Shown here piece by piece: positions 8,045 through 25,128 of a stretch of 64,000 nt of DNA. The position numbers and the translations under genes were made by a program. Below the pieces are notes generated by a model, which saw only the letters and a program-made list of their open reading frames with translations, had not been told where the DNA came from and did not search any database. Within the stretch, counting starts at the first letter, position 1. Every line of letters starts with the position of its first letter. Source of the stretch: Hydractinia symbiolongicarpus (lineage: Eukaryota; Cnidaria; Hydrozoa; Anthoathecata; Hydractiniidae); NCBI RefSeq assembly GCF_029227915.1, contig NC_079883.1, positions 10,540,001 through 10,604,000 on the forward strand, given 5' to 3'.

Positions 8045-8328
8045 AACTGCGATTTGATTTGTAAGTTAATACAAAAACGTACGAATATTTAACGTAAGTG
8101 TTAACGAAATAAACTTTACTCGTTTTTTCATCATAAAAATAGGATCGAAATCATGTTTTTTTAACCAATCATAATTAAGTATTAAACAAAAGATTTTTTT
8201 TTTAACCAATTAAATTGCGTATCGGCGTTTTCGGATCGAATTCGATCCGATTTTTTTACTTATAAACAAAAAGTTTTGACTTGCAGTTTAATGCTTATTT
8301 ACAAGTTAAGTAGCAAAAATTTTTAACC

Positions 8329-8733
8329 ATGTCTGACGCAGCAGCTAAAGGAGGAAAACAGGCACCTAAAGTAGCCAAGAAAGGTGAAAAAAGAGCCGGC
8401 AAAAAAGGAGGAAAGATTGGTGGAACTGGTGAAAAGAAACGCAAGAGAAAGAGAAAGGAAAGTTATGCTATTTACATCTACAATGTTTTGAAACAAGTTC
8501 ACCCAGATGTCGGAGTTTCAAGCAAAGCTATGAGCATCATGAACTCATTTGTCAACGACATCTTTGAGCGCATTGCTTCCGAAGCTTCGCGTTTGGCTCT
8601 TCAAAACAAAAAGTCGACCATCTCTTCTCGTGAAATTCAAACCGCAGTACGTCTTCTCTTGCCTGGAGAACTTGCAAAACACGCAGTCAGTGAAGGAACA
8701 AAAGCCGTCACAAAATACACAAGCAGCAAGTAA
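8329..8733 (+). CDS. H2B: Histone H2B, unit 2, first copy
   Basis: 134 residues, same protein as the reference copy. Stem-loop at 8757-8772. It is paired with H2A as usual, but its convergent neighbour is a broken H4. Confidence 0.98.
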   Translation: MSDAAAKGGKQAPKVAKKGEKRAGKKGGKIGGTGEKKRKRKRKESYAIYIYNVLKQVHPDVGVSSKAMSIMNSFVNDIFERIASEASRLALQNKKSTISSREIQTAVRLLLPGELAKHAVSEGTKAVTKYTSSK

Positions 8734-9195
8734 ACCAACGTCTACCAAACACAAACGGTCTTTTTTAAGACCACACATCTTTAAAAAAACATTTACTTGG
8801 CGTCACTACAAGTTAACCGAAGTTAATAAAACTTCTAAATAATGTGCTTAAGAACACTAGCCTACATTTAAAATACTTCCCCATGTGTGTGTGTGGATTA
8901 GCTTCACTTTTCATACGTATTATTAGCTGTACTTGCAGAAAAGACAAGTACATTGATCCATGTTATTGCTTACATTTAACTTAACCCAGCTTTTCACGGA
9001 AACACTCCCAGGCAAATTAACCCTACAAAGTATTTCTAAATTTTTTTTGTGTCATATATGACATAGTATCGTATAGCAATAAATGTAACTGTGACAAGAC
9101 TTTACACATTGTGTAATTTGGAAGCGTGCACAAAGTAATGTTTTAAAAGATTTGTGGCTATAAAAATAGCCGTTTTTGTTGAGCAATGACAACGC

Positions 9196-10858
<1,663 letters not shown>

Positions 10859-11336
10859 TTAACAGAATTCAGACAGCTTTAAAAAGAGGCCATAAAATTA
10901 CCTACTGCTCGTGGAAACACCCTAATTAACCAATAGAGTTGCGTCATTACAAAATGTTCCGAACATTTTGTACATTTTTTTAAGTAAAACTGTAGTTTTT
11001 TTAAAAATTCGTGGTCTTAATGTTTCAGTAAGGCAATAAATTTGGCATCGTTGGAATTCGCCAAACCTTCTGCTACTTACTAAAAAAAAAAAAAGTCAAA
11101 AGCTTTTGTGTATCAGAAGATACAGCCGTTTTCCCGTAGCCAAAAAACACAGATTTTATAAAAATGTTAAAGTAATGAGCGTAATGTCATTATGCAGCCA
11201 ATCAGAAATTACTTTCTTAGCACCAATCAAATGGTTTGTTTTGAACCTTAGCTGTCAATCAATATGAGAAATAAAACTTTGGCGCGATAGTGCATTTTAG
11301 ACCGTCTTGTGTATCCGTACTACATCGACTTCTTAA

Positions 11337-11750
<414 letters not shown>

Positions 11751-12111
11751 GCATCTTACCAAACAAAAAACGGCTATTTTTATAGCCACACATCCATAAA
11801 AAATATTACGGCTAGCTTTTTATATCAAACTTTGTTCTGCTTTCTGTTTAAATTTTATGCTACATAAAAATTTTATGCTACATAAAGTTTGACAATGTTA
11901 AAAATATGAAGGGCAAGAAAAGTAAAAGCAAGAAAATAAGAAATTTAAAAACGAAAATACTTAAACTTAGGGAATCTAATCTTAAAATTACTCTTTTTTA
12001 ACTGTTTAAGTGACTTAAACAAGTTTAACTTTGTACCAAGATAATGTTTTTTTGTAAATGTGTGGCTATAAAAATAGCCGTTTGTTAATGTAATAGCCAG
12101 ATACACACAAA

Positions 12112-12663
12112 TTATTTTTTTGCGGTCTTCTTTGCTGCCTTTTTGGGAGTCTTTTTGACCTTCTTTGCTGCAGGTTTTTTAGCAACAGGCTTCTTTGTGG
12201 GTTTCTTAGCTGCTGGTTTCTTAGCCGAGGCTTTCTTTGTGGCAGGCTTCTTTGCTGCTTTCTTTGGCGTGCTCTTCTTTGCTGGCTTCTTTTTTGGTGT
12301 ACTTTTCTTTGCAGTAGGCTTCTTTGCCGTTGGCTTTTTTGCTGCGGCCTTTTTCTTAGGTTTTTCTTTTTTTACCTGACCTAGCTTGAATGATCCAGAA
12401 GCACCAGTGCCTTTAGTTTGAATCAAATCGCCTGATGTTACTCCTCGTTTAAGAGCCATTTTCAGATGATGATCTGAGTTTTCAGCAACTTTGTAATTTG
12501 CATGAATATATTTTGTAATAGCTTGGCGAGATGAACCACCGCGTTCCTTTAGGGTAGCGATAGCAGCCTTGATCATGTCCACATATTTAGGGTGATCAGC
12601 TGTCTTCTTTGCAGCAGGTTTCTTCTTGGGTGCGATTTTCTTTGGAGAAGCTGCTTCACTCAT
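12112..12663 (-). CDS. H1: Histone H1, unit 2
   Basis: 183 residues, same protein as the reference. Stem-loop at 12064-12079. Confidence 0.97.
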   Translation of the reverse strand: MSEAASPKKIAPKKKPAAKKTADHPKYVDMIKAAIATLKERGGSSRQAITKYIHANYKVAENSDHHLKMALKRGVTSGDLIQTKGTGASGSFKLGQVKKEKPKKKAAAKKPTAKKPTAKKSTPKKKPAKKSTPKKAAKKPATKKASAKKPAAKKPTKKPVAKKPAAKKVKKTPKKAAKKTAKK

Positions 12664-13242
12664 TTTTAATGTTTTCTTACAACAATCCAACGATAAACGA
12701 TGCTTGTTATCACAGTAGAAGTATACTAAACATTACCGTGTAAATGAGATATAATTTAAGACGGTGCGAAGTATGCGGACGTAAAAGTACCACTCCCGGG
12801 AATTGATTTGGCGCGAAAACAGAAATGTGTGTTTCTGTACATCGTATAATGTCCGTTTTGGGAGCCGCGACTATGCGAAAGCATGTTAATTTTTATTTGT
12901 AGCACGACGCAATAGTCTGAAAGAGAAGCTGCTGGAGTTTGAGGTCTTCAGCATTACATCTACTCTGTTAATTTGGGCTTCTTCCGCGCCCGTGTTAGGA
13001 TTTTCATAAAGCGTTCTTTGGTTTGCGTTGCGTATGTCGGCCTACATCATCGACACGGCCTGTTTCCGGCTATTAGGAGCAATTCATATATTGGGCACTG
13101 CGTTTCGACTTTTTTATTAGACCACAGTAAAAAAATTCACTCACAGAAGTCCCTTTCTTTCATGGCTACAAACACGAAGAATTCTGTCGTAAGTAAAACG
13201 AATGCGCAAGCCAAAATAACGATGGGGCGAAGTCATAAGCAT

Positions 13243-13315
13243 CGCCCTGTGGCCCAATGGATAAGGCATCTGACTACGAATCAGGGGATTCCAGGTTCGA
13301 CTCCTGGCAGGGTCG
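13243..13315 (+). tRNA. tRNA-Arg(ACG): tRNA-Arg(ACG), unit 3
   Basis: Identical to the reference copy. Confidence 0.85.
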
Positions 13316-13637
13316 CACTGTCGCATTTCGGCTGCATGGTCTACTGTGTAACGCGCGCGCACGTTCTGGCGTAATGCGTTGATAAACGGAATGTACGCAG
13401 TCATATTGGAAAGTAATATCACGCACTTAGTATCGTCGCCTTTGTTAGCATTCATGTAAGTTACCATCCACTCGCTACAGTCGCTCTCCATCCTACGGCT
13501 AAATCAACAGCCGTGATTTTTACTATGTCGCCGTCCATCCGTACGCGGTGACAGTTGTAAGCTTTACAGTAACGTGACATGCTCCACAAGCAGTTACGGT
13601 GTGTGGACGATGCCTATCATGGCAACGCTTGTTCTTT

Positions 13638-13824
13638 ATCGCTTCTCGGCCTAATGGCTAAGATCAAGTGTAGTATCTGTTCTTATCAGTTTAATATCTG
13701 GTAGGCCATTCTCTGAATGGTCAGTATATTAATCTGATTTTTGGCCTTGGGTCATGGAGGTGGATTCATTCACGCCGTGACCACGGGTTGCCTTGGTGTT
13801 GCACTATTACCGATGGCGGCCCAC
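13638..13824 (+). ncRNA. U2: U2 snRNA, unit 3
   Basis: Identical to the reference copy. Confidence 0.93.
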
Positions 13825-14014
13825 ATAAGCAATAAAAGAATAATAGCAGTCCTCTTTCCGACGGCACTCTGCATAGTCTACGGCGGGAACAAAACGCGTA
13901 CACTGGGGGAGAATACAGCCTATGCCCCGCGACACGGCAGTTTATAACACACTCAAGCCACAAGCATTAACAAACTTTGAAGGGTACCCTCATGCTACGG
14001 TGCAGTTCCAACTC

Positions 14015-14180
14015 ATACTTACCTGACGGGGAAGTAAAGACTGATCAATGAGGGTTTTCTTCCAGAGTGAGGCTCTTGCATTGCACTACGCTTGGGCTGA
14101 CCTCTGCGATTACTGCAAACGTCAGTAACTCGACCGTACAATTTCTGGTAGTGGGGGCCTGCGTCCGCGCTCGCCCCCTC
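14015..14180 (+). ncRNA. U1: U1 snRNA, unit 3
   Basis: Identical to the reference copy. Confidence 0.94.
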
Positions 14181-14528
14181 CTTAAGTCAAAATGAATGAG
14201 CTTAGAAAAGTTGCGCGGCCAAATGTCGGTGGTGACTTAAACGCTAAGGTAAAACCTCGCTTGGCTGTTACGAAACGTGATTGCGATATAAGTCCTCGGA
14301 AGGCGGCGGAATTTTATTTTATTTGCCATTCCGTCAGGGTTATTGGATGATCGGCAATAGATCGAGTTTGTATGCATTTGAAAGCTCTTTTTTCTCGTAC
14401 TATCACCTGAAAATGTCGTAGGAAAATGTCATAGGAAACACTTTCAACAACCGCCACGTTCCTTAATTGTTATAACAAGAAATATATCACAGCACCATTG
14501 AAATGAAAAGGCAACAAATGAAAATGAA

Positions 14529-14648
14529 AAGCCTACGACACCGGGAGTTCCCAGGCGGTCCCCCATCCAAGTACTATCCCGGCCCGACGATGCTTAACTT
14601 CCGTGATCAGACGAGAACGGGTGTGTTCATCGTGGTATGGCCGTAGAC
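14529..14648 (-). rRNA. 5S rRNA: 5S rRNA, unit 3
   Basis: Identical to the reference copy. Confidence 0.97.
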
Positions 14649-14845
14649 ATTAGTAGGGGCAAATACGTGCAATTTATTTTGACGTTGTGATCAAATTTTT
14701 TTATTTAATTTCTTTGAGTTACTTAGGACAAGGCGTATGCATGGATTATCTATTAGACTTTAAGGTTATAGTTTTGTGAAAAAAACAATGTTTTTTTAAA
14801 GATGTGTGGCTATAAAAATAGCCGTTGTTTTCTGAGTGTAGCGGT

Positions 14846-15226
14846 TTACTTCTTCTGTCCTTTGTCGTTCTTCTTTGGGAGTAAGACAGCTTGAATGTTT
14901 GGCAAAACACCACCAGCTGCAATGGTTACACCGCTCAAAAGTTTGTTTAATTCTTCATCATTACGAACAGCCAATTGTAAATGTCTTGGAATAATCCTAG
15001 CTTTTTTGTTGTCTCTTGCTGCGTTACCAGCCAACTCCAATATCTCAGCAGATAAATATTCCAAGACGGCTGCTAAGTAAACTGGTGCTCCAGATCCAAT
15101 TCGGTTAGCATAGTGCCCTCTACGAAGGAATCTATGCACTCTACCGACTGGAAATTGAAGTCCAGCTCTTGAGGATCTTGTCTTGGCTTTAGCCTTAGCT
15201 TTTCCACCTTTTCCACGTCCAGACAT
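14846..15226 (-). CDS. H2A: Histone H2A, unit 3
   Basis: 126 residues, reference protein. Stem-loop at 14808-14823. Confidence 0.98.
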   Translation of the reverse strand: MSGRGKGGKAKAKAKTRSSRAGLQFPVGRVHRFLRRGHYANRIGSGAPVYLAAVLEYLSAEILELAGNAARDNKKARIIPRHLQLAVRNDEELNKLLSGVTIAAGGVLPNIQAVLLPKKNDKGQKK

Positions 15227-15510
15227 AACTGCGATTTGATTTGTAAGTTAATACAAAAACGTACGAATATTTAACGTAAGTGTTAACGAAATAAACTTTA
15301 CTCGTTTTTTCATCATAAAAATAGGATCGAAATCATGTTTTTTTAACCAATCATAATTAAGTATTAAACAAAAGATTTTTTTTTTAACCAATTAAATTGC
15401 GTATCGGCGTTTTCGGATCGAATTCGATCCGATTTTTTTACTTATAAACAAAAAGTTTTGACTTGCAGTTTAATGCTTATTTACAAGTTAAGTAGCAAAA
15501 ATTTTTAACC

Positions 15511-15915
15511 ATGTCTGACGCAGCAGCTAAAGGAGGAAAACAGGCACCTAAAGTAGCCAAGAAAGGTGAAAAAAGAGCCGGCAAAAAAGGAGGAAAGATT
15601 GGTGGAACTGGTGAAAAGAAACGCAAGAGAAAGAGAAAGGAAAGTTATGCTATTTACATCTACAATGTTTTGAAACAAGTTCACCCAGATGTCGGAGTTT
15701 CAAGCAAAGCTATGAGCATCATGAACTCATTTGTCAACGACATCTTTGAGCGCATTGCTTCCGAAGCTTCGCGTTTGGCTCTTCAAAACAAAAAGTCGAC
15801 CATCTCTTCTCGTGAAATTCAAACCGCAGTACGTCTTCTCTTGCCTGGAGAACTTGCAAAACACGCAGTCAGTGAAGGAACAAAAGCCGTCACAAAATAC
15901 ACAAGCAGCAAGTAA
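15511..15915 (+). CDS. H2B: Histone H2B, unit 3
   Basis: 134 residues, reference protein. Stem-loop at 15939-15954. Confidence 0.98.
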   Translation: MSDAAAKGGKQAPKVAKKGEKRAGKKGGKIGGTGEKKRKRKRKESYAIYIYNVLKQVHPDVGVSSKAMSIMNSFVNDIFERIASEASRLALQNKKSTISSREIQTAVRLLLPGELAKHAVSEGTKAVTKYTSSK

Positions 15916-16377
15916 ACCAACGTCTACCAAACACAAACGGTCTTTTTTAAGACCACACATCTTTAAAAAAACATTTACTTGGCGTCACTACAAGTTAACC
16001 GAAGTTAATAAAACTTCTAAATAATGTGCTTAAGAACACTAGCCTACATTTAAAATACTTCCCCATGTGTGTGTGTGGATTAGCTTCACTTTTCATACGT
16101 ATTATTAGCTGTACTTGCAGAAAAGACAAGTACATTGATCCATGTTATTGCTTACATTTAACTTAACCCAGCTTTTCACGGAAACACTCCCAGGCAAATT
16201 AACCCTACAAAGTATTTCTAAATTTTTTTTGTGTCATATATGACATAGTATCGTATAGCAATAAATGTAACTGTGACAAGACTTTACACATTGTGTAATT
16301 TGGAAGCGTGCACAAAGTAATGTTTTAAAAGATTTGTGGCTATAAAAATAGCCGTTTTTGTTGAGCAATGACAACGC

Positions 16378-16734
<357 letters not shown>

Positions 16735-17212
16735 TTAACAGAATTCAGACAGCTTTAAAAAGAGGCCATAAAATTACCTACTGCTCGTGGAAACACCCTA
16801 ATTAACCAATAGAGTTGCGTCATTACAAAATGTTCCGAACATTTTGTACATTTTTTTAAGTAAAACTGTAGTTTTTTTAAAAATTCGTGGTCTTAATGTT
16901 TCAGTAAGGCAATAAATTTGGCATCGTTGGAATTCGCCAAACCTTCTGCTACTTACTAAAAAAAAAAAAAGTCAAAAGCTTTTGTGTATCAGAAGATACA
17001 GCCGTTTTCCCGTAGCCAAAAAACACAGATTTTATAAAAATGTTAAAGTAATGAGCGTAATGTCATTATGCAGCCAATCAGAAATTACTTTCTTAGCACC
17101 AATCAAATGGTTTGTTTTGAACCTTAGCTGTCAATCAATATGAGAAATAAAACTTTGGCGCGATAGTGCATTTTAGACCGTCTTGTGTATCCGTACTACA
17201 TCGACTTCTTAA

Positions 17213-17626
<414 letters not shown>

Positions 17627-17987
17627 GCATCTTACCAAACAAAAAACGGCTATTTTTATAGCCACACATCCATAAAAAATATTACGGCTAGCTTTTTATA
17701 TCAAACTTTGTTCTGCTTTCTGTTTAAATTTTATGCTACATAAAAATTTTATGCTACATAAAGTTTGACAATGTTAAAAATATGAAGGGCAAGAAAAGTA
17801 AAAGCAAGAAAATAAGAAATTTAAAAACGAAAATACTTAAACTTAGGGAATCTAATCTTAAAATTACTCTTTTTTAACTGTTTAAGTGACTTAAACAAGT
17901 TTAACTTTGTACCAAGATAATGTTTTTTTGTAAATGTGTGGCTATAAAAATAGCCGTTTGTTAATGTAATAGCCAGATACACACAAA

Positions 17988-18539
17988 TTATTTTTTTGCG
18001 GTCTTCTTTGCTGCCTTTTTGGGAGTCTTTTTGACCTTCTTTGCTGCAGGTTTTTTAGCAACAGGCTTCTTTGTGGGTTTCTTAGCTGCTGGTTTCTTAG
18101 CCGAGGCTTTCTTTGTGGCAGGCTTCTTTGCTGCTTTCTTTGGCGTGCTCTTCTTTGCTGGCTTCTTTTTTGGTGTACTTTTCTTTGCAGTAGGCTTCTT
18201 TGCCGTTGGCTTTTTTGCTGCGGCCTTTTTCTTAGGTTTTTCTTTTTTTACCTGACCTAGCTTGAATGATCCAGAAGCACCAGTGCCTTTAGTTTGAATC
18301 AAATCGCCTGATGTTACTCCTCGTTTAAGAGCCATTTTCAGATGATGATCTGAGTTTTCAGCAACTTTGTAATTTGCATGAATATATTTTGTAATAGCTT
18401 GGCGAGATGAACCACCGCGTTCCTTTAGGGTAGCGATAGCAGCCTTGATCATGTCCACATATTTAGGGTGATCAGCTGTCTTCTTTGCAGCAGGTTTCTT
18501 CTTGGGTGCGATTTTCTTTGGAGAAGCTGCTTCACTCAT
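17988..18539 (-). CDS. H1: Histone H1, unit 3
   Basis: 183 residues, reference protein. Stem-loop at 17940-17955. The upstream region beyond 18651 (E2F-like site and H1 box included) is duplicated. Confidence 0.97.
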   Translation of the reverse strand: MSEAASPKKIAPKKKPAAKKTADHPKYVDMIKAAIATLKERGGSSRQAITKYIHANYKVAENSDHHLKMALKRGVTSGDLIQTKGTGASGSFKLGQVKKEKPKKKAAAKKPTAKKPTAKKSTPKKKPAKKSTPKKAAKKPATKKASAKKPAAKKPTKKPVAKKPAAKKVKKTPKKAAKKTAKK

Positions 18540-18650
18540 TTTTAATGTTTTCTTACAACAATCCAACGATAAACGATGCTTGTTATCACAGTAGAAGTAT
18601 ACTAAACATTACCGTGTAAATGAGATATAATTTAAGACGGTGCGAAGTAT

Positions 18651-19363
18651 GCGGACGTAAAAGTACCACTCCCGGGAATTGATTTGGCGCGAAAACAGAA
18701 ATGTGTGTTTCTGTACATCGTATAATGTCCGTTTTGGGAGCCGCGACTATGCGAAAGCATGTTAATTTTTATTTGTAGCACGACGCAATAGTCTGAAAGA
18801 GAAGCTGCTGGAGTTTGAGGTCTTCAGCATTACATCTACTCTGTTAATTTGGGCTTCTTCCGCGCCCGTGTTAGGATTTTCATAAAGCGTTCTTTGGTTT
18901 GCGTTGCGTATGTCGGCCTACATCATCGACACGGCCTGTTTCCGGCTATTAGGAGCAATTCATATATTGGGCACTGCGTTTCGACTTTTTTATTAGACCA
19001 CAGTAAAAAAATTCACTCACAGAAGTCCCTTTCTTTCATGGCTACAAACACGAAGAATTCTGTCGTAAGTAAAACGAATGCGCAAGCCAAAATAACGATG
19101 GGGCGAAGTCATAAGCATCGCCCTGTGGCCCAATGGATAAGGCATCTGACTACGAATCAGGGGATTCCAGGTTCGACTCCTGGCAGGGTCGCACTGTCGC
19201 ATTTCGGCTGCATGGTCTACTGTGTAACGCGCGCGCACGTTCTGGCGTAATGCGTTGATAAACGGAATGTACGCAGTCATATTGGAAAGTAATATCACGC
19301 ACTTAGTATCGTCGCCTTTGTTAGCATTCATGTAAGTTACCATCCACTCGCTACAGTCGCTCT
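18651..19363. repeat. 713-bp segmental duplication, first copy
   Basis: Runs from the distal H1 promoter (with E2F-like site and H1 box) through the tRNA to 106 bp after it ends; the second copy starts directly at 19364. Junction CGCTCT|GCGGACG with at most 1 bp of shared sequence. Confidence 0.95.
19119..19191 (+). tRNA. tRNA-Arg(ACG): tRNA-Arg(ACG), extra copy
   Basis: Identical tRNA, but not followed by U2: the duplication cuts off the hairpin/T-run that follows the other copies, and the first TTTT downstream is now near 19445. Confidence 0.85.
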
Positions 19364-20076
19364 GCGGACGTAAAAGTACCACTCCCGGGAATTGATTTGG
19401 CGCGAAAACAGAAATGTGTGTTTCTGTACATCGTATAATGTCCGTTTTGGGAGCCGCGACTATGCGAAAGCATGTTAATTTTTATTTGTAGCACGACGCA
19501 ATAGTCTGAAAGAGAAGCTGCTGGAGTTTGAGGTCTTCAGCATTACATCTACTCTGTTAATTTGGGCTTCTTCCGCGCCCGTGTTAGGATTTTCATAAAG
19601 CGTTCTTTGGTTTGCGTTGCGTATGTCGGCCTACATCATCGACACGGCCTGTTTCCGGCTATTAGGAGCAATTCATATATTGGGCACTGCGTTTCGACTT
19701 TTTTATTAGACCACAGTAAAAAAATTCACTCACAGAAGTCCCTTTCTTTCATGGCTACAAACACGAAGAATTCTGTCGTAAGTAAAACGAATGCGCAAGC
19801 CAAAATAACGATGGGGCGAAGTCATAAGCATCGCCCTGTGGCCCAATGGATAAGGCATCTGACTACGAATCAGGGGATTCCAGGTTCGACTCCTGGCAGG
19901 GTCGCACTGTCGCATTTCGGCTGCATGGTCTACTGTGTAACGCGCGCGCACGTTCTGGCGTAATGCGTTGATAAACGGAATGTACGCAGTCATATTGGAA
20001 AGTAATATCACGCACTTAGTATCGTCGCCTTTGTTAGCATTCATGTAAGTTACCATCCACTCGCTACAGTCGCTCT
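19364..20076. repeat. 713-bp segmental duplication, second copy
   Basis: Identical to 18651-19363. It carries an H1 E2F-like site and H1 box with no H1 gene attached, then the tRNA of unit 4. Confidence 0.95.
19832..19904 (+). tRNA. tRNA-Arg(ACG): tRNA-Arg(ACG), unit 4
   Basis: Identical to the reference copy. Confidence 0.85.
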
Positions 20077-20226
20077 CCATCCTACGGCTAAATCAACAGC
20101 CGTGATTTTTACTATGTCGCCGTCCATCCGTACGCGGTGACAGTTGTAAGCTTTACAGTAACGTGACATGCTCCACAAGCAGTTACGGTGTGTGGACGAT
20201 GCCTATCATGGCAACGCTTGTTCTTT

Positions 20227-20413
20227 ATCGCTTCTCGGCCTAATGGCTAAGATCAAGTGTAGTATCTGTTCTTATCAGTTTAATATCTGGTAGGCCATTC
20301 TCTGAATGGTCAGTATATTAATCTGATTTTTGGCCTTGGGTCATGGAGGTGGATTCATTCACGCCGTGACCACGGGTTGCCTTGGTGTTGCACTATTACC
20401 GATGGCGGCCCAC
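20227..20413 (+). ncRNA. U2: U2 snRNA, unit 4
   Basis: Identical to the reference copy. Confidence 0.93.
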
Positions 20414-20603
20414 ATAAGCAATAAAAGAATAATAGCAGTCCTCTTTCCGACGGCACTCTGCATAGTCTACGGCGGGAACAAAACGCGTACACTGGGGGAG
20501 AATACAGCCTATGCCCCGCGACACGGCAGTTTATAACACACTCAAGCCACAAGCATTAACAAACTTTGAAGGGTACCCTCATGCTACGGTGCAGTTCCAA
20601 CTC

Positions 20604-20769
20604 ATACTTACCTGACGGGGAAGTAAAGACTGATCAATGAGGGTTTTCTTCCAGAGTGAGGCTCTTGCATTGCACTACGCTTGGGCTGACCTCTGCGATT
20701 ACTGCAAACGTCAGTAACTCGACCGTACAATTTCTGGTAGTGGGGGCCTGCGTCCGCGCTCGCCCCCTC
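20604..20769 (+). ncRNA. U1: U1 snRNA, unit 4
   Basis: Identical to the reference copy. Confidence 0.94.
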
Positions 20770-21117
20770 CTTAAGTCAAAATGAATGAGCTTAGAAAAGT
20801 TGCGCGGCCAAATGTCGGTGGTGACTTAAACGCTAAGGTAAAACCTCGCTTGGCTGTTACGAAACGTGATTGCGATATAAGTCCTCGGAAGGCGGCGGAA
20901 TTTTATTTTATTTGCCATTCCGTCAGGGTTATTGGATGATCGGCAATAGATCGAGTTTGTATGCATTTGAAAGCTCTTTTTTCTCGTACTATCACCTGAA
21001 AATGTCGTAGGAAAATGTCATAGGAAACACTTTCAACAACCGCCACGTTCCTTAATTGTTATAACAAGAAATATATCACAGCACCATTGAAATGAAAAGG
21101 CAACAAATGAAAATGAA

Positions 21118-21237
21118 AAGCCTACGACACCGGGAGTTCCCAGGCGGTCCCCCATCCAAGTACTATCCCGGCCCGACGATGCTTAACTTCCGTGATCAGA
21201 CGAGAACGGGTGTGTTCATCGTGGTATGGCCGTAGAC
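21118..21237 (-). rRNA. 5S rRNA: 5S rRNA, unit 4
   Basis: Identical to the reference copy. Confidence 0.97.
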
Positions 21238-21434
21238 ATTAGTAGGGGCAAATACGTGCAATTTATTTTGACGTTGTGATCAAATTTTTTTATTTAATTT
21301 CTTTGAGTTACTTAGGACAAGGCGTATGCATGGATTATCTATTAGACTTTAAGGTTATAGTTTTGTGAAAAAAACAATGTTTTTTTAAAGATGTGTGGCT
21401 ATAAAAATAGCCGTTGTTTTCTGAGTGTAGCGGT

Positions 21435-21815
21435 TTACTTCTTCTGTCCTTTGTCGTTCTTCTTTGGGAGTAAGACAGCTTGAATGTTTGGCAAAACACC
21501 ACCAGCTGCAATGGTTACACCGCTCAAAAGTTTGTTTAATTCTTCATCATTACGAACAGCCAATTGTAAATGTCTTGGAATAATCCTAGCTTTTTTGTTG
21601 TCTCTTGCTGCGTTACCAGCCAACTCCAATATCTCAGCAGATAAATATTCCAAGACGGCTGCTAAGTAAACTGGTGCTCCAGATCCAATTCGGTTAGCAT
21701 AGTGCCCTCTACGAAGGAATCTATGCACTCTACCGACTGGAAATTGAAGTCCAGCTCTTGAGGATCTTGTCTTGGCTTTAGCCTTAGCTTTTCCACCTTT
21801 TCCACGTCCAGACAT
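21435..21815 (-). CDS. H2A: Histone H2A, unit 4
   Basis: 126 residues, reference protein. Stem-loop at 21397-21412. Confidence 0.98.
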   Translation of the reverse strand: MSGRGKGGKAKAKAKTRSSRAGLQFPVGRVHRFLRRGHYANRIGSGAPVYLAAVLEYLSAEILELAGNAARDNKKARIIPRHLQLAVRNDEELNKLLSGVTIAAGGVLPNIQAVLLPKKNDKGQKK

Positions 21816-22099
21816 AACTGCGATTTGATTTGTAAGTTAATACAAAAACGTACGAATATTTAACGTAAGTGTTAACGAAATAAACTTTACTCGTTTTTTC
21901 ATCATAAAAATAGGATCGAAATCATGTTTTTTTAACCAATCATAATTAAGTATTAAACAAAAGATTTTTTTTTTAACCAATTAAATTGCGTATCGGCGTT
22001 TTCGGATCGAATTCGATCCGATTTTTTTACTTATAAACAAAAAGTTTTGACTTGCAGTTTAATGCTTATTTACAAGTTAAGTAGCAAAAATTTTTAACC

Positions 22100-22504
22100 A
22101 TGTCTGACGCAGCAGCTAAAGGAGGAAAACAGGCACCTAAAGTAGCCAAGAAAGGTGAAAAAAGAGCCGGCAAAAAAGGAGGAAAGATTGGTGGAACTGG
22201 TGAAAAGAAACGCAAGAGAAAGAGAAAGGAAAGTTATGCTATTTACATCTACAATGTTTTGAAACAAGTTCACCCAGATGTCGGAGTTTCAAGCAAAGCT
22301 ATGAGCATCATGAACTCATTTGTCAACGACATCTTTGAGCGCATTGCTTCCGAAGCTTCGCGTTTGGCTCTTCAAAACAAAAAGTCGACCATCTCTTCTC
22401 GTGAAATTCAAACCGCAGTACGTCTTCTCTTGCCTGGAGAACTTGCAAAACACGCAGTCAGTGAAGGAACAAAAGCCGTCACAAAATACACAAGCAGCAA
22501 GTAA
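22100..22504 (+). CDS. H2B: Histone H2B, unit 4
   Basis: 134 residues, reference protein. Stem-loop at 22528-22543. Confidence 0.98.
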   Translation: MSDAAAKGGKQAPKVAKKGEKRAGKKGGKIGGTGEKKRKRKRKESYAIYIYNVLKQVHPDVGVSSKAMSIMNSFVNDIFERIASEASRLALQNKKSTISSREIQTAVRLLLPGELAKHAVSEGTKAVTKYTSSK

Positions 22505-22966
22505 ACCAACGTCTACCAAACACAAACGGTCTTTTTTAAGACCACACATCTTTAAAAAAACATTTACTTGGCGTCACTACAAGTTAACCGAAGTTAATAA
22601 AACTTCTAAATAATGTGCTTAAGAACACTAGCCTACATTTAAAATACTTCCCCATGTGTGTGTGTGGATTAGCTTCACTTTTCATACGTATTATTAGCTG
22701 TACTTGCAGAAAAGACAAGTACATTGATCCATGTTATTGCTTACATTTAACTTAACCCAGCTTTTCACGGAAACACTCCCAGGCAAATTAACCCTACAAA
22801 GTATTTCTAAATTTTTTTTGTGTCATATATGACATAGTATCGTATAGCAATAAATGTAACTGTGACAAGACTTTACACATTGTGTAATTTGGAAGCGTGC
22901 ACAAAGTAATGTTTTAAAAGATTTGTGGCTATAAAAATAGCCGTTTTTGTTGAGCAATGACAACGC

Positions 22967-23323
<357 letters not shown>

Positions 23324-23801
23324 TTAACAGAATTCAGACAGCTTTAAAAAGAGGCCATAAAATTACCTACTGCTCGTGGAAACACCCTAATTAACCAATA
23401 GAGTTGCGTCATTACAAAATGTTCCGAACATTTTGTACATTTTTTTAAGTAAAACTGTAGTTTTTTTAAAAATTCGTGGTCTTAATGTTTCAGTAAGGCA
23501 ATAAATTTGGCATCGTTGGAATTCGCCAAACCTTCTGCTACTTACTAAAAAAAAAAAAAGTCAAAAGCTTTTGTGTATCAGAAGATACAGCCGTTTTCCC
23601 GTAGCCAAAAAACACAGATTTTATAAAAATGTTAAAGTAATGAGCGTAATGTCATTATGCAGCCAATCAGAAATTACTTTCTTAGCACCAATCAAATGGT
23701 TTGTTTTGAACCTTAGCTGTCAATCAATATGAGAAATAAAACTTTGGCGCGATAGTGCATTTTAGACCGTCTTGTGTATCCGTACTACATCGACTTCTTA
23801 A

Positions 23802-24215
<414 letters not shown>

Positions 24216-24576
24216 GCATCTTACCAAACAAAAAACGGCTATTTTTATAGCCACACATCCATAAAAAATATTACGGCTAGCTTTTTATATCAAACTTTGT
24301 TCTGCTTTCTGTTTAAATTTTATGCTACATAAAAATTTTATGCTACATAAAGTTTGACAATGTTAAAAATATGAAGGGCAAGAAAAGTAAAAGCAAGAAA
24401 ATAAGAAATTTAAAAACGAAAATACTTAAACTTAGGGAATCTAATCTTAAAATTACTCTTTTTTAACTGTTTAAGTGACTTAAACAAGTTTAACTTTGTA
24501 CCAAGATAATGTTTTTTTGTAAATGTGTGGCTATAAAAATAGCCGTTTGTTAATGTAATAGCCAGATACACACAAA

Positions 24577-25128
24577 TTATTTTTTTGCGGTCTTCTTTGC
24601 TGCCTTTTTGGGAGTCTTTTTGACCTTCTTTGCTGCAGGTTTTTTAGCAACAGGCTTCTTTGTGGGTTTCTTAGCTGCTGGTTTCTTAGCCGAGGCTTTC
24701 TTTGTGGCAGGCTTCTTTGCTGCTTTCTTTGGCGTGCTCTTCTTTGCTGGCTTCTTTTTTGGTGTACTTTTCTTTGCAGTAGGCTTCTTTGCCGTTGGCT
24801 TTTTTGCTGCGGCCTTTTTCTTAGGTTTTTCTTTTTTTACCTGACCTAGCTTGAATGATCCAGAAGCACCAGTGCCTTTAGTTTGAATCAAATCGCCTGA
24901 TGTTACTCCTCGTTTAAGAGCCATTTTCAGATGATGATCTGAGTTTTCAGCAACTTTGTAATTTGCATGAATATATTTTGTAATAGCTTGGCGAGATGAA
25001 CCACCGCGTTCCTTTAGGGTAGCGATAGCAGCCTTGATCATGTCCACATATTTAGGGTGATCAGCTGTCTTCTTTGCAGCAGGTTTCTTCTTGGGTGCGA
25101 TTTTCTTTGGAGAAGCTGCTTCACTCAT
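24577..25128 (-). CDS. H1: Histone H1, unit 4
   Basis: 183 residues, reference protein. Stem-loop at 24529-24544. Confidence 0.97.
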   Translation of the reverse strand: MSEAASPKKIAPKKKPAAKKTADHPKYVDMIKAAIATLKERGGSSRQAITKYIHANYKVAENSDHHLKMALKRGVTSGDLIQTKGTGASGSFKLGQVKKEKPKKKAAAKKPTAKKPTAKKSTPKKKPAKKSTPKKAAKKPATKKASAKKPAAKKPTKKPVAKKPAAKKVKKTPKKAAKKTAKK

